Source: Thoreauomyces humboldtii
Lineage: Eukaryota; Chytridiomycota; Chytridiomycetes; Spizellomycetales; Powellomycetaceae
Length of the DNA: 64,000 nucleotides
Reading direction: 5' to 3'
NCBI GenBank assembly: GCA_027596035.1
Contig: JADGJA010000034.1
Coordinates: forward strand, 1-64,000
The notes under the pieces were generated by a model. The model was not told the origin of the DNA. It worked only from the letters and a program-made list of their open reading frames with translations, and searched no databases. Every line of letters starts with the position of its first letter. Positions within the stretch are counted from its first letter, which is position 1. This document shows, piece by piece, positions 1 to 11,000 of this stretch. Position numbers and translations under genes: made by a program.

Positions 1-1422
1 CCCCCCCTCCCGCTTGGGTCGCGTTCCAGGCTACGGCCAGCGGCATCTCGAGTACCAGACCATGTCTTTGCCACAATAGTGAACAACCTAGATTGGAAAT
101 CGGTATCCATCTTCGCTTCTACTTCACGATCGATCCGCGAATGTCTGAATCATCTGCCTGCCGTTAACGCGTACCGGACCCTCGTCGCCTGTCTCGAAGT
201 GGATCTCACCTTTGTCTCTGGCACAACCGTGGATTATGACTGGAGGTGCAGACTGACGCTCGGCATGTTGAAAGCGCTGAGGGATTTTCAAGAACGCCGC
301 TTCACTGAGCAATGCGAACGGGAGCGGAAAGACGAGAAGGCTGCGAACGACGGACACTGGGAAGATCTTTTTTCTCGATTCGAACGCTCGGGGGACGATG
401 GCCCCTGCGATTACATTTCTGAACGAGTCGTCGCCATCCCTTCCAGCCGGGAGAGCTTGCTCCTGGGTGTGTTCGCCTGCGCACTATATTATGGCGAAGC
501 ATCGCAGCATGCGCTCGACCTTCAGGTTGTCGCTGCTTTACCCGAAGCGAAGGAGAGCAGGATCCTCCTAAGAGTATTCAAATCCCTTAATGATCAGGGA
601 CCATATACGATTTAAAGCGATGTTGGCAATTATGCCCAGCAGCAGGGTATATCGGAGGAGACGTTCTTCCAATGGATCACAGCGTGCGCAGGCCCGCGCT
701 TCGAAGACTATATTAGGCCAACAAAATCTTTGTGGACGGAGATCCCGCCATTGAAGGAATACCAGAAGTTTACCCGTCTTGAAGAGCTTTTCATACTGGA
801 CCCGCTTTCGGACGAAACCTTGCAAGCGTTCCAGAGCCTGCGGAAGCTGCCAGTCTCATGCAGTCGTCTTGTGTTTTCCATGCGGAAGCCGCTCAGACGG
901 CAGATTTACCACTTCCGCGCAAAACCGTACCTGGAACAGTTTGACGACCACTATCGACGCCTCTGCGAAGGCGACGACTGGGCTAAATCGCTTGCCGAGG
1001 AGCGCGCACCGACTGTGGATGTCGCCGCATGGGTCACTGAGAACGTTCGCTTCACAAAGTGCACATTCCCATCGGAGTTCCCGGAAGGGTTCCGTGACCA
1101 CGCGGAACGGAAGCTTAAGTTTGTCTTGCGATAAGCGGACGGAACTCGCACAACCAGCTCGTTCAAACTAAGTGCGGACGACACTGATGAAGTGTGGAAC
1201 ACAGACATGAAAAGATCGATTCTTCACGTATATCCGTCGCCGCCTGACGGAGATGAGGAACTTGCTCATCGGATCGAGTGTAAGACGCACAGAGTCGAAG
1301 ATACGTATATTCAGGAGAATGTACTAAGTGACAGGGGCGGACCCGGCGGAGCGGCCGGGGGAAAGAAGGGGGAAAGTGGCACAGCAGGGGAGTCGAGGCA
1401 CAGCAGGGAGAGTCGGAGATAA
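1..1422 (+). pseudogene. F-box protein pseudogene (5' end outside window)
   Basis: One reading frame runs from the window edge to the TAA at 1420-1422, broken only by in-frame TAA codons at 613-615 and 1132-1134. The start reads as an F-box: PDHVFATIVNNLDW, then an SRSIR motif. The protein is a diverged paralogue of the gene at 1578-4271. Colinear matches include GISEETFFQWI versus GVPRQTLLEWV, and VAAWVTENVRFT versus IDTWVLENCRFT. The first TAA aligns with a lysine codon of the paralogue, so it looks like a point mutation. The acidic stretch and chromodomain of the paralogue are missing; the tail is Gly/Ser/Arg-rich. Removing the first stop as an intron (donor near 574, acceptor near 650) is formally possible, but it would delete residues that align with the paralogue. 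A truncated but expressed F-box protein cannot be excluded. Confidence 0.6.
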
Positions 1423-1577
1423 GGGGGCTCGACAGTGGAGTGAGAGGTTCGGGGAAGGGTGACTACGTGGGAATTTGAGAGCGATAGAGAGGAGTATCAC
1501 ACCTCCCCTGAACCCGAAGGTTTTTTGATGACCCGAGGGTTCAAGTATCAGGTAGTGGAGTACTGGGCTGATCAGGC

Positions 1578-4271
1578 TCACCAGCTCCGGGCCAAGTCCG
1601 TCGACCGCAGAAATGGCGTGACCCCGTCGGGTGACCGAGATGAAGCGGTGATGAAGCGCCATCTCTTCGATGAAGGGAGCACGCCACGACATTGGAACGC
1701 AACCACGTGAAGTGTCCGCGTTTTATTCGGAAACACCACGCTTCGATCGACTAGTCTCAAGCGTAGTCGTCGGAACAGGGAAGCCGAAACAGATGGCAAT
1801 GACATAGAAGGACTATAAGGGGGATACAAGTGGGTACAATTAAGGGATAGGCTAAGTAAGGGAAAGTGGTGGTGGATGGCGCGCCAGATGTCGAAGGCTT
1901 CGGTCTGGTCGATGTCGGTCTCGGGATGCCAGGTACGTTCGGTCCAGCCGATCCACTTGACGAGGAAGTAGCGTTCGCGGTGAGGGCGGCGGCCCACGAC
2001 GGATTCGTCTAGAATTTCCTCCGGATCGGTCATCTCCATTTCTTCAAGTTCCTGGAGCATCGTTAAGGGATGAAGCCGTTTGCGGTCAACCACGTACGCG
2101 CACAGCTCGGGTTCGGTGCCTAGGCGCAACGAACGATCGCTTCGGGCCCAATTAACCCAGGTCAAAGGTTCCTCCTCCACCTCCTCGTCGGACCAGAACT
2201 CGGAGAAATGGTCGCTGTCCGACTCGATTGCGATTGTTTCCTCCGAGTCACTTCTCGTGTCTCGATTTCCAGAATCGTCTCCAGCCTCGATCTTCTCGCA
2301 TCGGACCACAGCCGATGTACCTTCACCGCTGTCCCCCGACTCACTGTCCGAGTCAACGCTGCTCATTTCGAAGGCGGAGTCTCCGACTCGATCGTCTTGC
2401 GCCTCGTGACAATGAAGAAGATTGCTGATGTGTTCTTTACTGATCACGAAGCACATGGTGATGGCCAAGAGCTTGAGGGCGAAACGGGCAGGTCCTCCAC
2501 ACTGGGCTCTGGGATCCATGCGTTTCCATATCGCCGTCATCTCGGGTCCCGCCAGGAAGGAGGGAGGAAATCTTGGCCGCCACCAGGCTGGTTCGTACTT
2601 CTTGTGCGTGTTGTCTGCGCCTTTCGTGTCTTTTCCTGCGTCGTCGTCTGCGTCTTCGTCACAGTGCGGGGTCTCATACATCAGAAGGCTTGGGTCTCTT
2701 TCAGTATGCTGACCTCCTTCTCGAACACTTATGAAACATTGATAGCCGAGGTCTTCGTCACTTTCTTTCTCGACGTGATTGGTGGCAGAGAACGTTATGG
2801 TGGGTGGAGAGTGTACGAACTCGCGGTCTTGAGCATAGCCGCAACTGGTTACGAAGGAAAGTCTTATAGGGGGATCTCCGAATGTTTTTACTCCCGCGTC
2901 GAGAGATCGGTACGACGTGAAGCGACAGTTCTCCAAGACCCAGGTATCTATGTCGAGTTCGGTTTCGAGAAGCGAGTTCAAGGAGGCTTCCTGAACTAAT
3001 TGGTCCTGGAACTGTTCGCACAGCGCACGGCACAAAGGTTTCAAACCGCCGAGGTGCGCGATAGCCCGAGCATGCTGAACGATGCGAAGTATTGGAATCC
3101 AGAGGCCTTCGCTGTGTCGATGGCGGTCCACGGTACGAAGACGATGGATGCTGTCAAGAAGGTCAGGATGAAGAAGTGTGCGTTCCGGAGTAGGCATCAT
3201 CATCCCCTTCATAATTTCAGAAATTCCGTCCATTCGTTCGACTTCCTCGAAGCGATCGCGGGGCGCTTTTGGAGGTACGCCGATGGGAGGCTTGCAATTT
3301 GGGAACGCGGTCCCGACCCACTCCAAGAGGGTTTGCCTGGGAACTCCCATCGTCTTTGCCAGGGCATTGATCGCGGATTTCACCGTCCGGATATTGCCGG
3401 ATTTCCACGAGTCGGACCAGATCACCATGGCTGGCTCGTTTTCTTGCAGTTTAGCGGCGACAGTGACGGTGCGGAAGCCACAATCGTCGTCCCACTCTTT
3501 CTTGGCGCGACAGTCAAAACCGAGGAGAAGCTTTTGCCCTCCCGGAAGTGATACTGCGACAGCCATCATACGGATGGCCAAGTCGTAGAGTGCGGCGAAG
3601 TAGTGAAGACCCGTCCATCCACTAGGAAGCCCGTTGCATATCGACCTGTCTCTTTCCGGCCGTTCCCCCTTCATCCAGGTGCCTGGAAGTCTGCTCGCTC
3701 TGAGTGAGCCCAGGAACATTGCGGTGGCCCACGTGCACTTTCGGTCGAACCGACGAACGTTAAGCTCTCTGTCCAGTAGGGCCTCATCAGGGGTCCGGGA
3801 GTTGATGTTGTCGAGCAAATCTTCATACAAGGACAGCGGGCGATGAGGGGGCGGACCTGGATTGCGAGGACCGTGGTCAGTATCGTGCGGATAGTAGCCA
3901 GTGCCCGGTGGAGATGGGCCTTCCCTTGCGGGCTGAAAACGAGCATCTTCGATGTCTTTCAGGAAATCCCAAAGGCGTCTTCCGTACCAGCCGACCCCGC
4001 CCCGAACGACCGACTTCTTCTCCATTGCCTCCCAGTTCAAATGCTTCTCACACATGCTGACGAGGTGCTGATGAGGTTTCAGAAGAGGATGCGCGTCAAG
4101 TAGCATGACGCGGAAGCTGCGCGATGTTTGGGGTAAACGTCGAGCTGTCCTCCAGTCGGGACCTTTGAGAAGCGGCAGTAAGATGTCATCTGGGAGGCTC
4201 ACGACCATCGGGACAGGCGGAAACGAGTGAGAAGCCATTTGCTCGAGATTTGTTGCAATGCTCCATTCCAT
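1578..4271 (-). CDS. F-box protein with acidic region and C-terminal chromodomain
   Basis: A single open frame of about 897 codons, taking the first ATG (4271); the frame is open about 33 codons further upstream from a possible acceptor. Near residue 27 an F-box-like segment, SLPDDILLPLLKGPDW, is followed by TSRSF. F-box proteins usually bind Skp1 in SCF ubiquitin ligases. A long unrecognised middle follows, then an Asp/Glu/Ser-rich stretch, then a chromodomain-like core (YFLVKWIGWTERTWHPETDI) with the aromatic and W-P positions expected of a methyl-lysine or chromoviral chromodomain. About 110 residues after it look non-conserved, so the true 3' end or a last intron is uncertain. It lies tail-to-tail with a broken paralogue at 1-1422. 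F-box plus chromodomain is an unusual pairing. A target-selecting SCF adaptor on chromatin is a guess. Confidence 0.6.
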   Translation of the reverse strand: MEWSIATNLEQMASHSFPPVPMVVSLPDDILLPLLKGPDWRTARRLPQTSRSFRVMLLDAHPLLKPHQHLVSMCEKHLNWEAMEKKSVVRGGVGWYGRRLWDFLKDIEDARFQPAREGPSPPGTGYYPHDTDHGPRNPGPPPHRPLSLYEDLLDNINSRTPDEALLDRELNVRRFDRKCTWATAMFLGSLRASRLPGTWMKGERPERDRSICNGLPSGWTGLHYFAALYDLAIRMMAVAVSLPGGQKLLLGFDCRAKKEWDDDCGFRTVTVAAKLQENEPAMVIWSDSWKSGNIRTVKSAINALAKTMGVPRQTLLEWVGTAFPNCKPPIGVPPKAPRDRFEEVERMDGISEIMKGMMMPTPERTLLHPDLLDSIHRLRTVDRHRHSEGLWIPILRIVQHARAIAHLGGLKPLCRALCEQFQDQLVQEASLNSLLETELDIDTWVLENCRFTSYRSLDAGVKTFGDPPIRLSFVTSCGYAQDREFVHSPPTITFSATNHVEKESDEDLGYQCFISVREGGQHTERDPSLLMYETPHCDEDADDDAGKDTKGADNTHKKYEPAWWRPRFPPSFLAGPEMTAIWKRMDPRAQCGGPARFALKLLAITMCFVISKEHISNLLHCHEAQDDRVGDSAFEMSSVDSDSESGDSGEGTSAVVRCEKIEAGDDSGNRDTRSDSEETIAIESDSDHFSEFWSDEEVEEEPLTWVNWARSDRSLRLGTEPELCAYVVDRKRLHPLTMLQELEEMEMTDPEEILDESVVGRRPHRERYFLVKWIGWTERTWHPETDIDQTEAFDIWRAIHHHFPLLSLSLNCTHLYPPYSPSMSLPSVSASLFRRLRLRLVDRSVVFPNKTRTLHVVAFQCRGVLPSSKRWRFITASSRSPDGVTPFLRSTDLARSW

Positions 4272-4613
4272 CCCCCAAGGAATTATAGTCAAGACAAGAC
4301 CTGCGGTCGCTGCTTGAGCTAGCGGTTCCAGTGGCGCAGGCGGATCGTCGGACTCTGAAAACGTAAGCAAAACATCGAAAACGTAGTTACGTAGTAACTT
4401 AAACGTGTCAACGTTTAACCTGTTGCAACCTTCCGAGTATCTAGATCTGATGATCGTTTCCTATTTTAAACTAATTACCTACTGTATGACAGCTGGAGCA
4501 CGCTTTCAATACCGCTCAGAGTCTCAGACCGCTGGCAGTTCACTCGAAATCACACTGTCGATCGACCGTAATGATCCCAGAGCCAGCCTCGCTCTAACGG
4601 GTTTTCCTCCAAA

Positions 4614-5463
4614 ATGCTCGTTCGGCCAATGTTTCGCCGTTGCTCCCATAGCACTCAGTTCGCATCAAGGCCGTCTGCCGCGTTCTTCTCATCCGCCTCA
4701 TCATCACCCGCCCGGAAGAAATCGAGTCAAAGGGAATACTTTTATCACATCTCTTGGCACGGAGAGCTTTTCCTGCACGACACACGACCACGAAACTTTA
4801 CAACATGTACGCGCCCCCTCGATGCGAATGAATGCACCCTGGGGCTATTCACGAAAGGACTGGAACTGATCGGTGCTCCCCTCTTAAACAAAAAGGTTTC
4901 AAGGACAAAAAGTTCCTTGATTTCTTCTTCTCGCGCTTGATGGTCGATGCGAAACGGACGATGGGTGATACATATCCCTACATTTCTCCATGCGGGAGGG
5001 AGATGAACTACGTTGAAGTCGAGGACTGTATGTGGTCTTACTTCAAGCGAACGCCGGTCTGAAACTGACGAAGAAACTCCGCTTACCCACACATAAACCT
5101 TCGTGCTTCCCAGCACCGATCGTCTTCCAGGACCTTTCGCCTGACGGTCGTCATCTGATGTTCGCTGGAACGCTCACTCAACTTTTCGATCCCTCTGATT
5201 TGCATCTGTCCGAGTCATCGGGGAGGTTGTACCACGGGTTGACTGTTACGAGCGCGGTGACCAGTGCGCCGTTTCCGCCACCCGTCTGGACTCTGAGACT
5301 TGATCATGATGGTGGTGAGGATGATGAGGCGCCGGGAGACGAGAGGAATTTCGGACTCGTACGTTCTTCCTTGCTACTTTCCAAGTTTGCGGATCACTTG
5401 GATGTAGAAAATCGTGTGTTCGACTGGAACGGGCGGGAATACCCTCTGGGTAAACTGAAATGA
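4614..5463 (+). CDS. UPF0598 (C8orf82-like) mitochondrial protein
   Basis: Exons 4614-4806, 4896-5027 and 5114-5463 join in frame to 224 residues, close to the roughly 216 of the human homologue. Joins restore family motifs: FTTC/FKDKKFLDFFFSRL across intron 1 (89 nt), and NYVEVED/SPIVFQDL across intron 2 (86 nt, donor GTATGT). The hallmark REYFYHISWHGELFLHD lies near residue 40, CGRE near 90, and RLYHGL and GLVRSSL follow. The N-terminus (MLVRPMFRRCSHSTQF, then Ser/Ala/Arg-rich) looks like a mitochondrial presequence. The family has no assigned biochemical role that I know of. The GREMNY and EDSP blocks are the most conserved parts from memory. Confidence in the family is high and in exon ends good, because three independent joins keep frame. 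Confidence 0.87.
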
Positions 5464-5565
5464 GAAGGGAAGGATGATGCATTGTACGTACTGTTTTTTA
5501 ATGATAGGATGTCGACCCTAGGCTACTCAAAAATGTTTATACAAATGGAATGTCTCATATCCTTC

Positions 5566-7194
5566 TTAGTCCTCTTCCTCGTCTCGGTTGTCGGCACTCT
5601 TCAAAGCTCTGAGGTCTAGAAACCAATAGGCCGCGGCTGCGACCGTGGTGAGACCCGCGAGTCCCGCCATGAGGAGGATCGCAATGGGCCAGCCCTTGGC
5701 ATCGGCCAGCAGGCCCGTGACGGTCGGCGAAATGCAACCTCCGAGATATCCTACTCCGGTCACAAATGCCGTGACCGTACCGACCTTCTCCGGTCCTCCT
5801 GCGAGATCCATAACGAATGCGCCGTCGATAATGACCTGAAACACAAAGTCGGTCCTTGTCTAGCAGCTCGAGCAAGCGTTTCCGACTCACCTTGGGTGCA
5901 AAAAGGAAGAGAGCAATCAATCCGATCATGGACAGGAAGAAAATTATCTGCTTCGTGTCCCCACCGCCTTCCACCAAAACCTTTAGGCTCGCAGATGTCT
6001 CTCCTCCGGCGTCTTGTGGTGTCACAGCCCACATGCCGAGCATTGCAACCGTGAGAAAAGTGAGCGAAGCGAAAGGAATAAGTCCACGACGGTTCTGAGA
6101 AACTCGATCGAGAAGCCAACCACCCGCGATGCTGGAGATTGCTCCCATTGCGGGGAAGATGGCGCTAGCGACACTGGCCTTTCCGGTGTCGAGATTCAGC
6201 TCGGATGCAATGAGGGAGGAGACGAACGACGCAAACGACTCTCGGATCTGAAAACACCGGGATTTGGTCAGATACAGTACGCGATGAACGTCCAAGGAGA
6301 TGCAAACTGACCAAGATCACGACGAGGAGCTGAGCGGCAAGGAGCCACACGCGAACATTTTTGATAATTGGCAACAGACCGTCAGAGTCCTCGTGGAGAT
6401 AAATAGATCTACTCTTCATGTCCTCTTTGGCCCCCTCGTCTTTCTCGACAGGCTTCTCGAAACCCTTCTGGTCGGGCGCGCCCGGAACAAAGCACGAAGG
6501 AACGAGAATACACGACGCTACCCCGGAAGCGACATAGAACATTGCTTGCCACGAGAGTCCGCCCATAAGCGCTGAACCCAGCGTCACCCGGACCAGCGCA
6601 TCGCCGAGGGTCTCCGCCAGAGATGCGATGGCCACGGCGTGGGCAGCTCGACTGGGAGGATACCATCCGCGAACAATCTTGACGCACGCGCCCCAACCCA
6701 CGCTGGAAAAGAGCTGGCTGATTCCTCGAACGGCCGCGAACCATATGGGGTTGGACAGAAGAGGGAACGCGATGGTCGTTGCTATCGATCCAACGAGACC
6801 GGCAAGCAATGTTGCTTTGCCTCCGAACTTGTCCACGCAGAAGCCTGAGAAAGATCTGAGCAACAGCATCGAAACAAGGTCCGTAACTATGTCAGGGCTC
6901 ACCCGAAAGGAATTTTCCCCCAAGATAAAACACGTAGCCCGAGGTGAGGATGGCCGACACATTAGCTCGACTGAGACCTTCAGATTCCAAAGTAGGCAAG
7001 GCGAGAGGAAGAGTGGTCTTGCAGAAGTAGTAGCCGGTGTAAGCGAGGACAAGGAGGACAAGGACCAGCTTGCGACACTTGCGGTATTCTGGGGAGTCCT
7101 GAGGAGCCGACTCGTTTGCGCTCTCCGAACGGTTGTGAGCACTTCTCCCACCGCTGTCGCGCAGCAGTGGCGAGTGTTCCGTCGCGCTGGGCAT
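5566..7194 (-). CDS. MFS transporter, glycerol-3-phosphate/organophosphate type
   Basis: Exons 7194-6903, 6844-6312, 6247-5891 and 5835-5566 give 483 residues with about 12 predicted membrane helices, the usual MFS size. The first helix reads VLVLLVLAYTGYYFCKTTL; the next block, YLGGKFLSGFCVDKFGGK, crosses the first intron and matches the helix 2-3 loop of the sugar-phosphate/glycerol-3-phosphate antiporter branch (SLC37/GlpT-like). The central cytosolic loop is charged (EKPVEKDEGAKEDMKS). The C-terminal half has GGWLLDRVSQNRRG, the second copy of the MFS loop motif, and an acidic tail ending DNRDEEED. The N-terminus carries HSPLLRDS, a dileucine-like sorting signal. Introns are 58, 64 and 55 nt. 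The substrate cannot be told from sequence; organophosphate:phosphate exchange is the family expectation. Confidence 0.85.
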
Positions 7195-8016
7195 TGCTGG
7201 CGACGTTCAAAGGGTCGAGTGCTCTTCCCGTGACGTTCCGTCTGGCAAAGGGGTCCAGTGAGAACAAGGCAGAGGTGTTCTGAGAATACCTCAAGAGAGA
7301 GAGAGAGAGAGCGTGGCGAAGGGAAATCGAGGAACAGGGGCTTTGGAACATTCTACAAAATGACATCACCCAGTTTCGGACTTCAAAGGGGCTTTTATCC
7401 ACTCAGAATATGCCCTACACTCGGTATGCCCTACAGGAGATACAAGCAGGCTGCTCGAGGTTTCTCTTTGGTGTACAAACTCTGGCATAGCTTAGTGTGA
7501 GGACGGTTGCGTGTCGGAGGGTGGAATACAGTAGCACGTCCTCGGGAGGGGGCCAGGTTGCCTCAAGCTTGGTTTTGTCTGGGAACCGCAACTGCACCTG
7601 GGCAGCCAGGTCCGGTCCGTGTACATGCATCACCAAAGAGCAGTTTCCGTAATGTTCGAGTACCTGAATGCAATCAGTTTCTACCAAACACAAGATGGTA
7701 CGTTTCTGCATCATATACGTACAGTGTACAAACAGGAAGGCGACGGACGTGGAAACCGTATGCGTGTGGAACAGCGAACTTGACCTTGGGACTGAAATTT
7801 AAGGTTTTTTCCATGCATTCCGTGGGTGCGGGTGTTCGTTCTCCTTGTTCCCTCGAACCGTGGCTCCGCGGCGCTTGCATACCCTTGTGTACACATGTTC
7901 CACCTCCACCCATCTGAAGGCATCCCTCTCGACACACTTCTTTTTCCCAGGGCCGCTTGCTTTTTTTAACCCTTTAACGAGCCAGAACGACGTTCTCGAG
8001 GTCGCCTCATTTCGTG
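7195..8016 (+). other. Divergent intergenic region, no gene seen
   Basis: It separates the MFS gene (minus strand) from the histidine kinase gene (plus strand) and should hold both promoters. Short overlapping ORFs on both strands lack codon bias or recognisable motifs. A purine (AG)n run lies at about 7294-7311. No TATA box stands out near either start. Confidence 0.5.
7294..7311. repeat. (AG)n microsatellite
   Basis: About nine uninterrupted AG dinucleotides, roughly 100 bases upstream of the MFS start. Possibly slippage-prone promoter DNA. Confidence 0.85.
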
Positions 8017-11000
8017 ATGGAACAATGCTTTCCACCGCCGCCTCCCCCTCCTCCCATCGCCCTCGGCAGCAGCCCACGCTTGCATCCTCGCGCCAACTCT
8101 GTGCAGAGCGCTCCTCCTACTTGCTCGCCGGCCGTCTTCTTCAACTCGGCTGCAACCGCCGACCCCTCCATACCGGTCACGGACCTTACCTTGATCAGTG
8201 ACTGCTCCCCTGGATACCAAAACGCAGCGACCGCGCTCTACAGAGGACGGCGCGGATTTGTGCCTGTTCTGGTCAAAGGTTGCCGACCGGACGGGGTGGG
8301 AGGCTTAGAGGCCGTCGCAGCACTGCGCCACGAACGCTCCATCATCAGGCATCTGCTGAGGACAAGCAAGGGGGCCAAAGACGGTACAGCTCAAAAAGAG
8401 GTGGATGATGGAGAAGGCACGGAAACGTTGCCGGCCCACACCGACACAATTGGCGATGATCGCCCAAGGCATCCAACTTTGTCACGTCCCAGGTCCCTTG
8501 GTGTGCTCTCTGGGACATCAGCTGGAGAATCACCGCGCTTGTCCCCGCATGTCACCCCGCGATCCTCACCTCATCCACCGCGACATACAGCGCCGCAATT
8601 GCGCTCGTCTCCAGCGGCCGGGTCATCCCCGGATCTTCTCCCTCCAGATTCTGCTTCAAGAGAAACGATACGAGACAAGCTTTCTCCTTCACTTCTTCCG
8701 CGTCGCCGCTTCAAGCGCGAGCGGAACGCGCTTGCCCGAGCAGCGCAACATGCGGCCTCAGTTGCGGCCATCCAACGTCCTGCTTCGTTCGGTCTCGTGG
8801 AACCGTTTCCGTTTACATCATCTTCACAGGGACTATTGCTTCCGTTCCCAGATTATTCCGCATTCACCTTGAGGAACGCCATCGAGCGAAGGGAATCGGA
8901 GGGTAAAGGACCTTACGAGCTGGAAACTGCTCTACGAATTGTGGAGCAGATTTGTCAAGTTCTTTTGGCCATCCACGATCGTCGTGTGATCCACAAAAAC
9001 ATATCTCCCGACACCATCATTGTCATACCGCCAAGGGCAAATAAGGGGACTGATACTTGGCAAGTCCGCCTAGTGGGCTTTCAACACGCCTCAAGGTTGG
9101 ATTCCGAAAAGTACGCCGTGAATCTGAACCCTACCGCCGCCATCACAGGCTTGGAGGGAAATCTTGCGTACATGTAAGTCAGATTGAAGATTGGAGCTTT
9201 CGTGAAGACTTACCTCGCTAACTTGCTCTTGATTCCAGGGCTCCTGAAGCGACAGGTCGAACGGTGAGTGGTTACCCTAGTCAGACAGGCAAAGTCGATC
9301 TGCTGAGCATCTCTGTTTGAAAGAGTCGATCTCTGGATTATCGAGCGGATTTCTATTCTCTCGGCTGCGTCTTCTATGAACTTCTGACGCTCCATCCGCC
9401 ATTTCAACCTCAAAATTATGGTCCTGCCGAGCTTCTTTTCGCCCACCTCGCTCAGGAGCCCCCGCCATTACCCAAAATCATACCCGTAAAGTGCGCGGAC
9501 GTGGTCTACAAGCTCCTCGCGAAAAACGCCGAAGATCGATATCAGCATTCTTTGGGGCTCGCTGCTGACTGCAACAAGCTTATCTCCTTGTTTCGACGTT
9601 CCACGCTTACCAATTCGGTTCGAGCGTCGCGGGATCTGAATCGATTTACTCCCGGGCGTTACGATACTCGATCGCGTCTCGTGTTTCCGGCACATCTGTA
9701 TGGACGGGAGGCGGATCGCGCGAAACTGCTTCGTGCATTCGAAATGGCCCGGACTGGACGGCCTGTTATGTGTTGCGTTTCTGGCTACAGCGGAGTCGGC
9801 AAGTCCGCCCTGTACGTCATATGGTTCTGGCAAATTAGGACCGAAATTGTCATCTCATCCTAGTTTCATTTTAAACCAGTATCGCGGAGATCCATTCACC
9901 AGTCGTTGTCTCTGGTGCCTTATATGCCGCATCGAAGGTAGATCAATATTCACGCCAGCTACCGTTCCACAGCTTTATACTTGCATTTCGGGAGCTCGTG
10001 GCGAACATTCTGGCCGCGCCTTTCGACATCTTGGAAGGTTTTCGAAAGTCCTTCGATGAGAATATCGGCCGAGATGGCGTGGGGTCTGTGATTGTGGATA
10101 TATGTCCACAGCTTGTTCAGATCGTGGGGCCGCAGCCCCCTGTTCCTCAACTCGAGCACTTGGAGCGGAAAAACCGCTTCATCGCCGTCATGTTGAAGTT
10201 CCTGCATGTTTTCTCAAAGACGCAGACAGACTCGAAGGAAGGCGCGCGGATGCTTGTCCTAGTTTTAGATGACGTCCAGTGGGCAGATTCAGGTAGTCTC
10301 GAGCTTATGGAGGCTATCATAACCGATGTGGATGGAAGTCTCACAGGAATCCTGCTTGTTTGTGGGTCCATTTCCGATTTCTCGGTGTTATTTGAAGGAC
10401 TGTTAAATAACGTCTTCTTTGCTAGTGGGTTACAGAAACAACGAAGTAGAAGATGAGCACCCGCTGGCACTTGCTCTCTCACGGTTGCGTCAAAACCCGG
10501 AGACGCAAATCCGGTTAACCGAAATGGAACTTGCTCCGCTACTTCAAAGCAACGTGAACGAACTACTTGCGGATATGCTGGGCTGGTCGAAATCTGCGCC
10601 AAACTGGCCAAGCACATCCGTGGAGAACCTCACGGCCGACGATGCTCATACGGAGCGCTTATCCGTGACGCCCAATGTCGATAGGATGGGCTCAGATACG
10701 AGCGATTCGGACTCGGCTTCCGAAGGTAGCAGTTTGAGCAGTCTTTCATCCATGCACTCTTTATCCGGAATCGACACTGCCACCCGTACGAGCTCATGCG
10801 CGCAGGTCGTTCATGCTAGGACGGGTGGTAATCCCTTTTTCATCTTGCAGGTTCGTCTGCGCCTCGCTTTCAGACGGCTGGGCACGCTCATATGTGCGTT
10901 GCATACTAAATCGACCGGTTGGGCTCTTCGCAGCTCCTCAAGAACTTCCATCAGACTGAGCAACTGAGCTTCAACTGGCTAAAACGTCGTTGGATATGGA

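Noticed and set aside
613..1134. Alternative genetic code (TAA as sense) in the left F-box copy
   Set aside because: TAA terminates other full-length genes here, for example the hybrid kinase at 16809-16811 and the ZNRD2 gene at 45771-45773.
7291..7320. AG-repeat considered as a CRISPR-like or satellite array
   Set aside because: It is a simple dinucleotide run without spacers.
8405..8872. 155-codon plus-strand ORF inside the kinase gene
   Set aside because: An out-of-frame shadow of exon 1; the main frame carries the kinase-like motifs.
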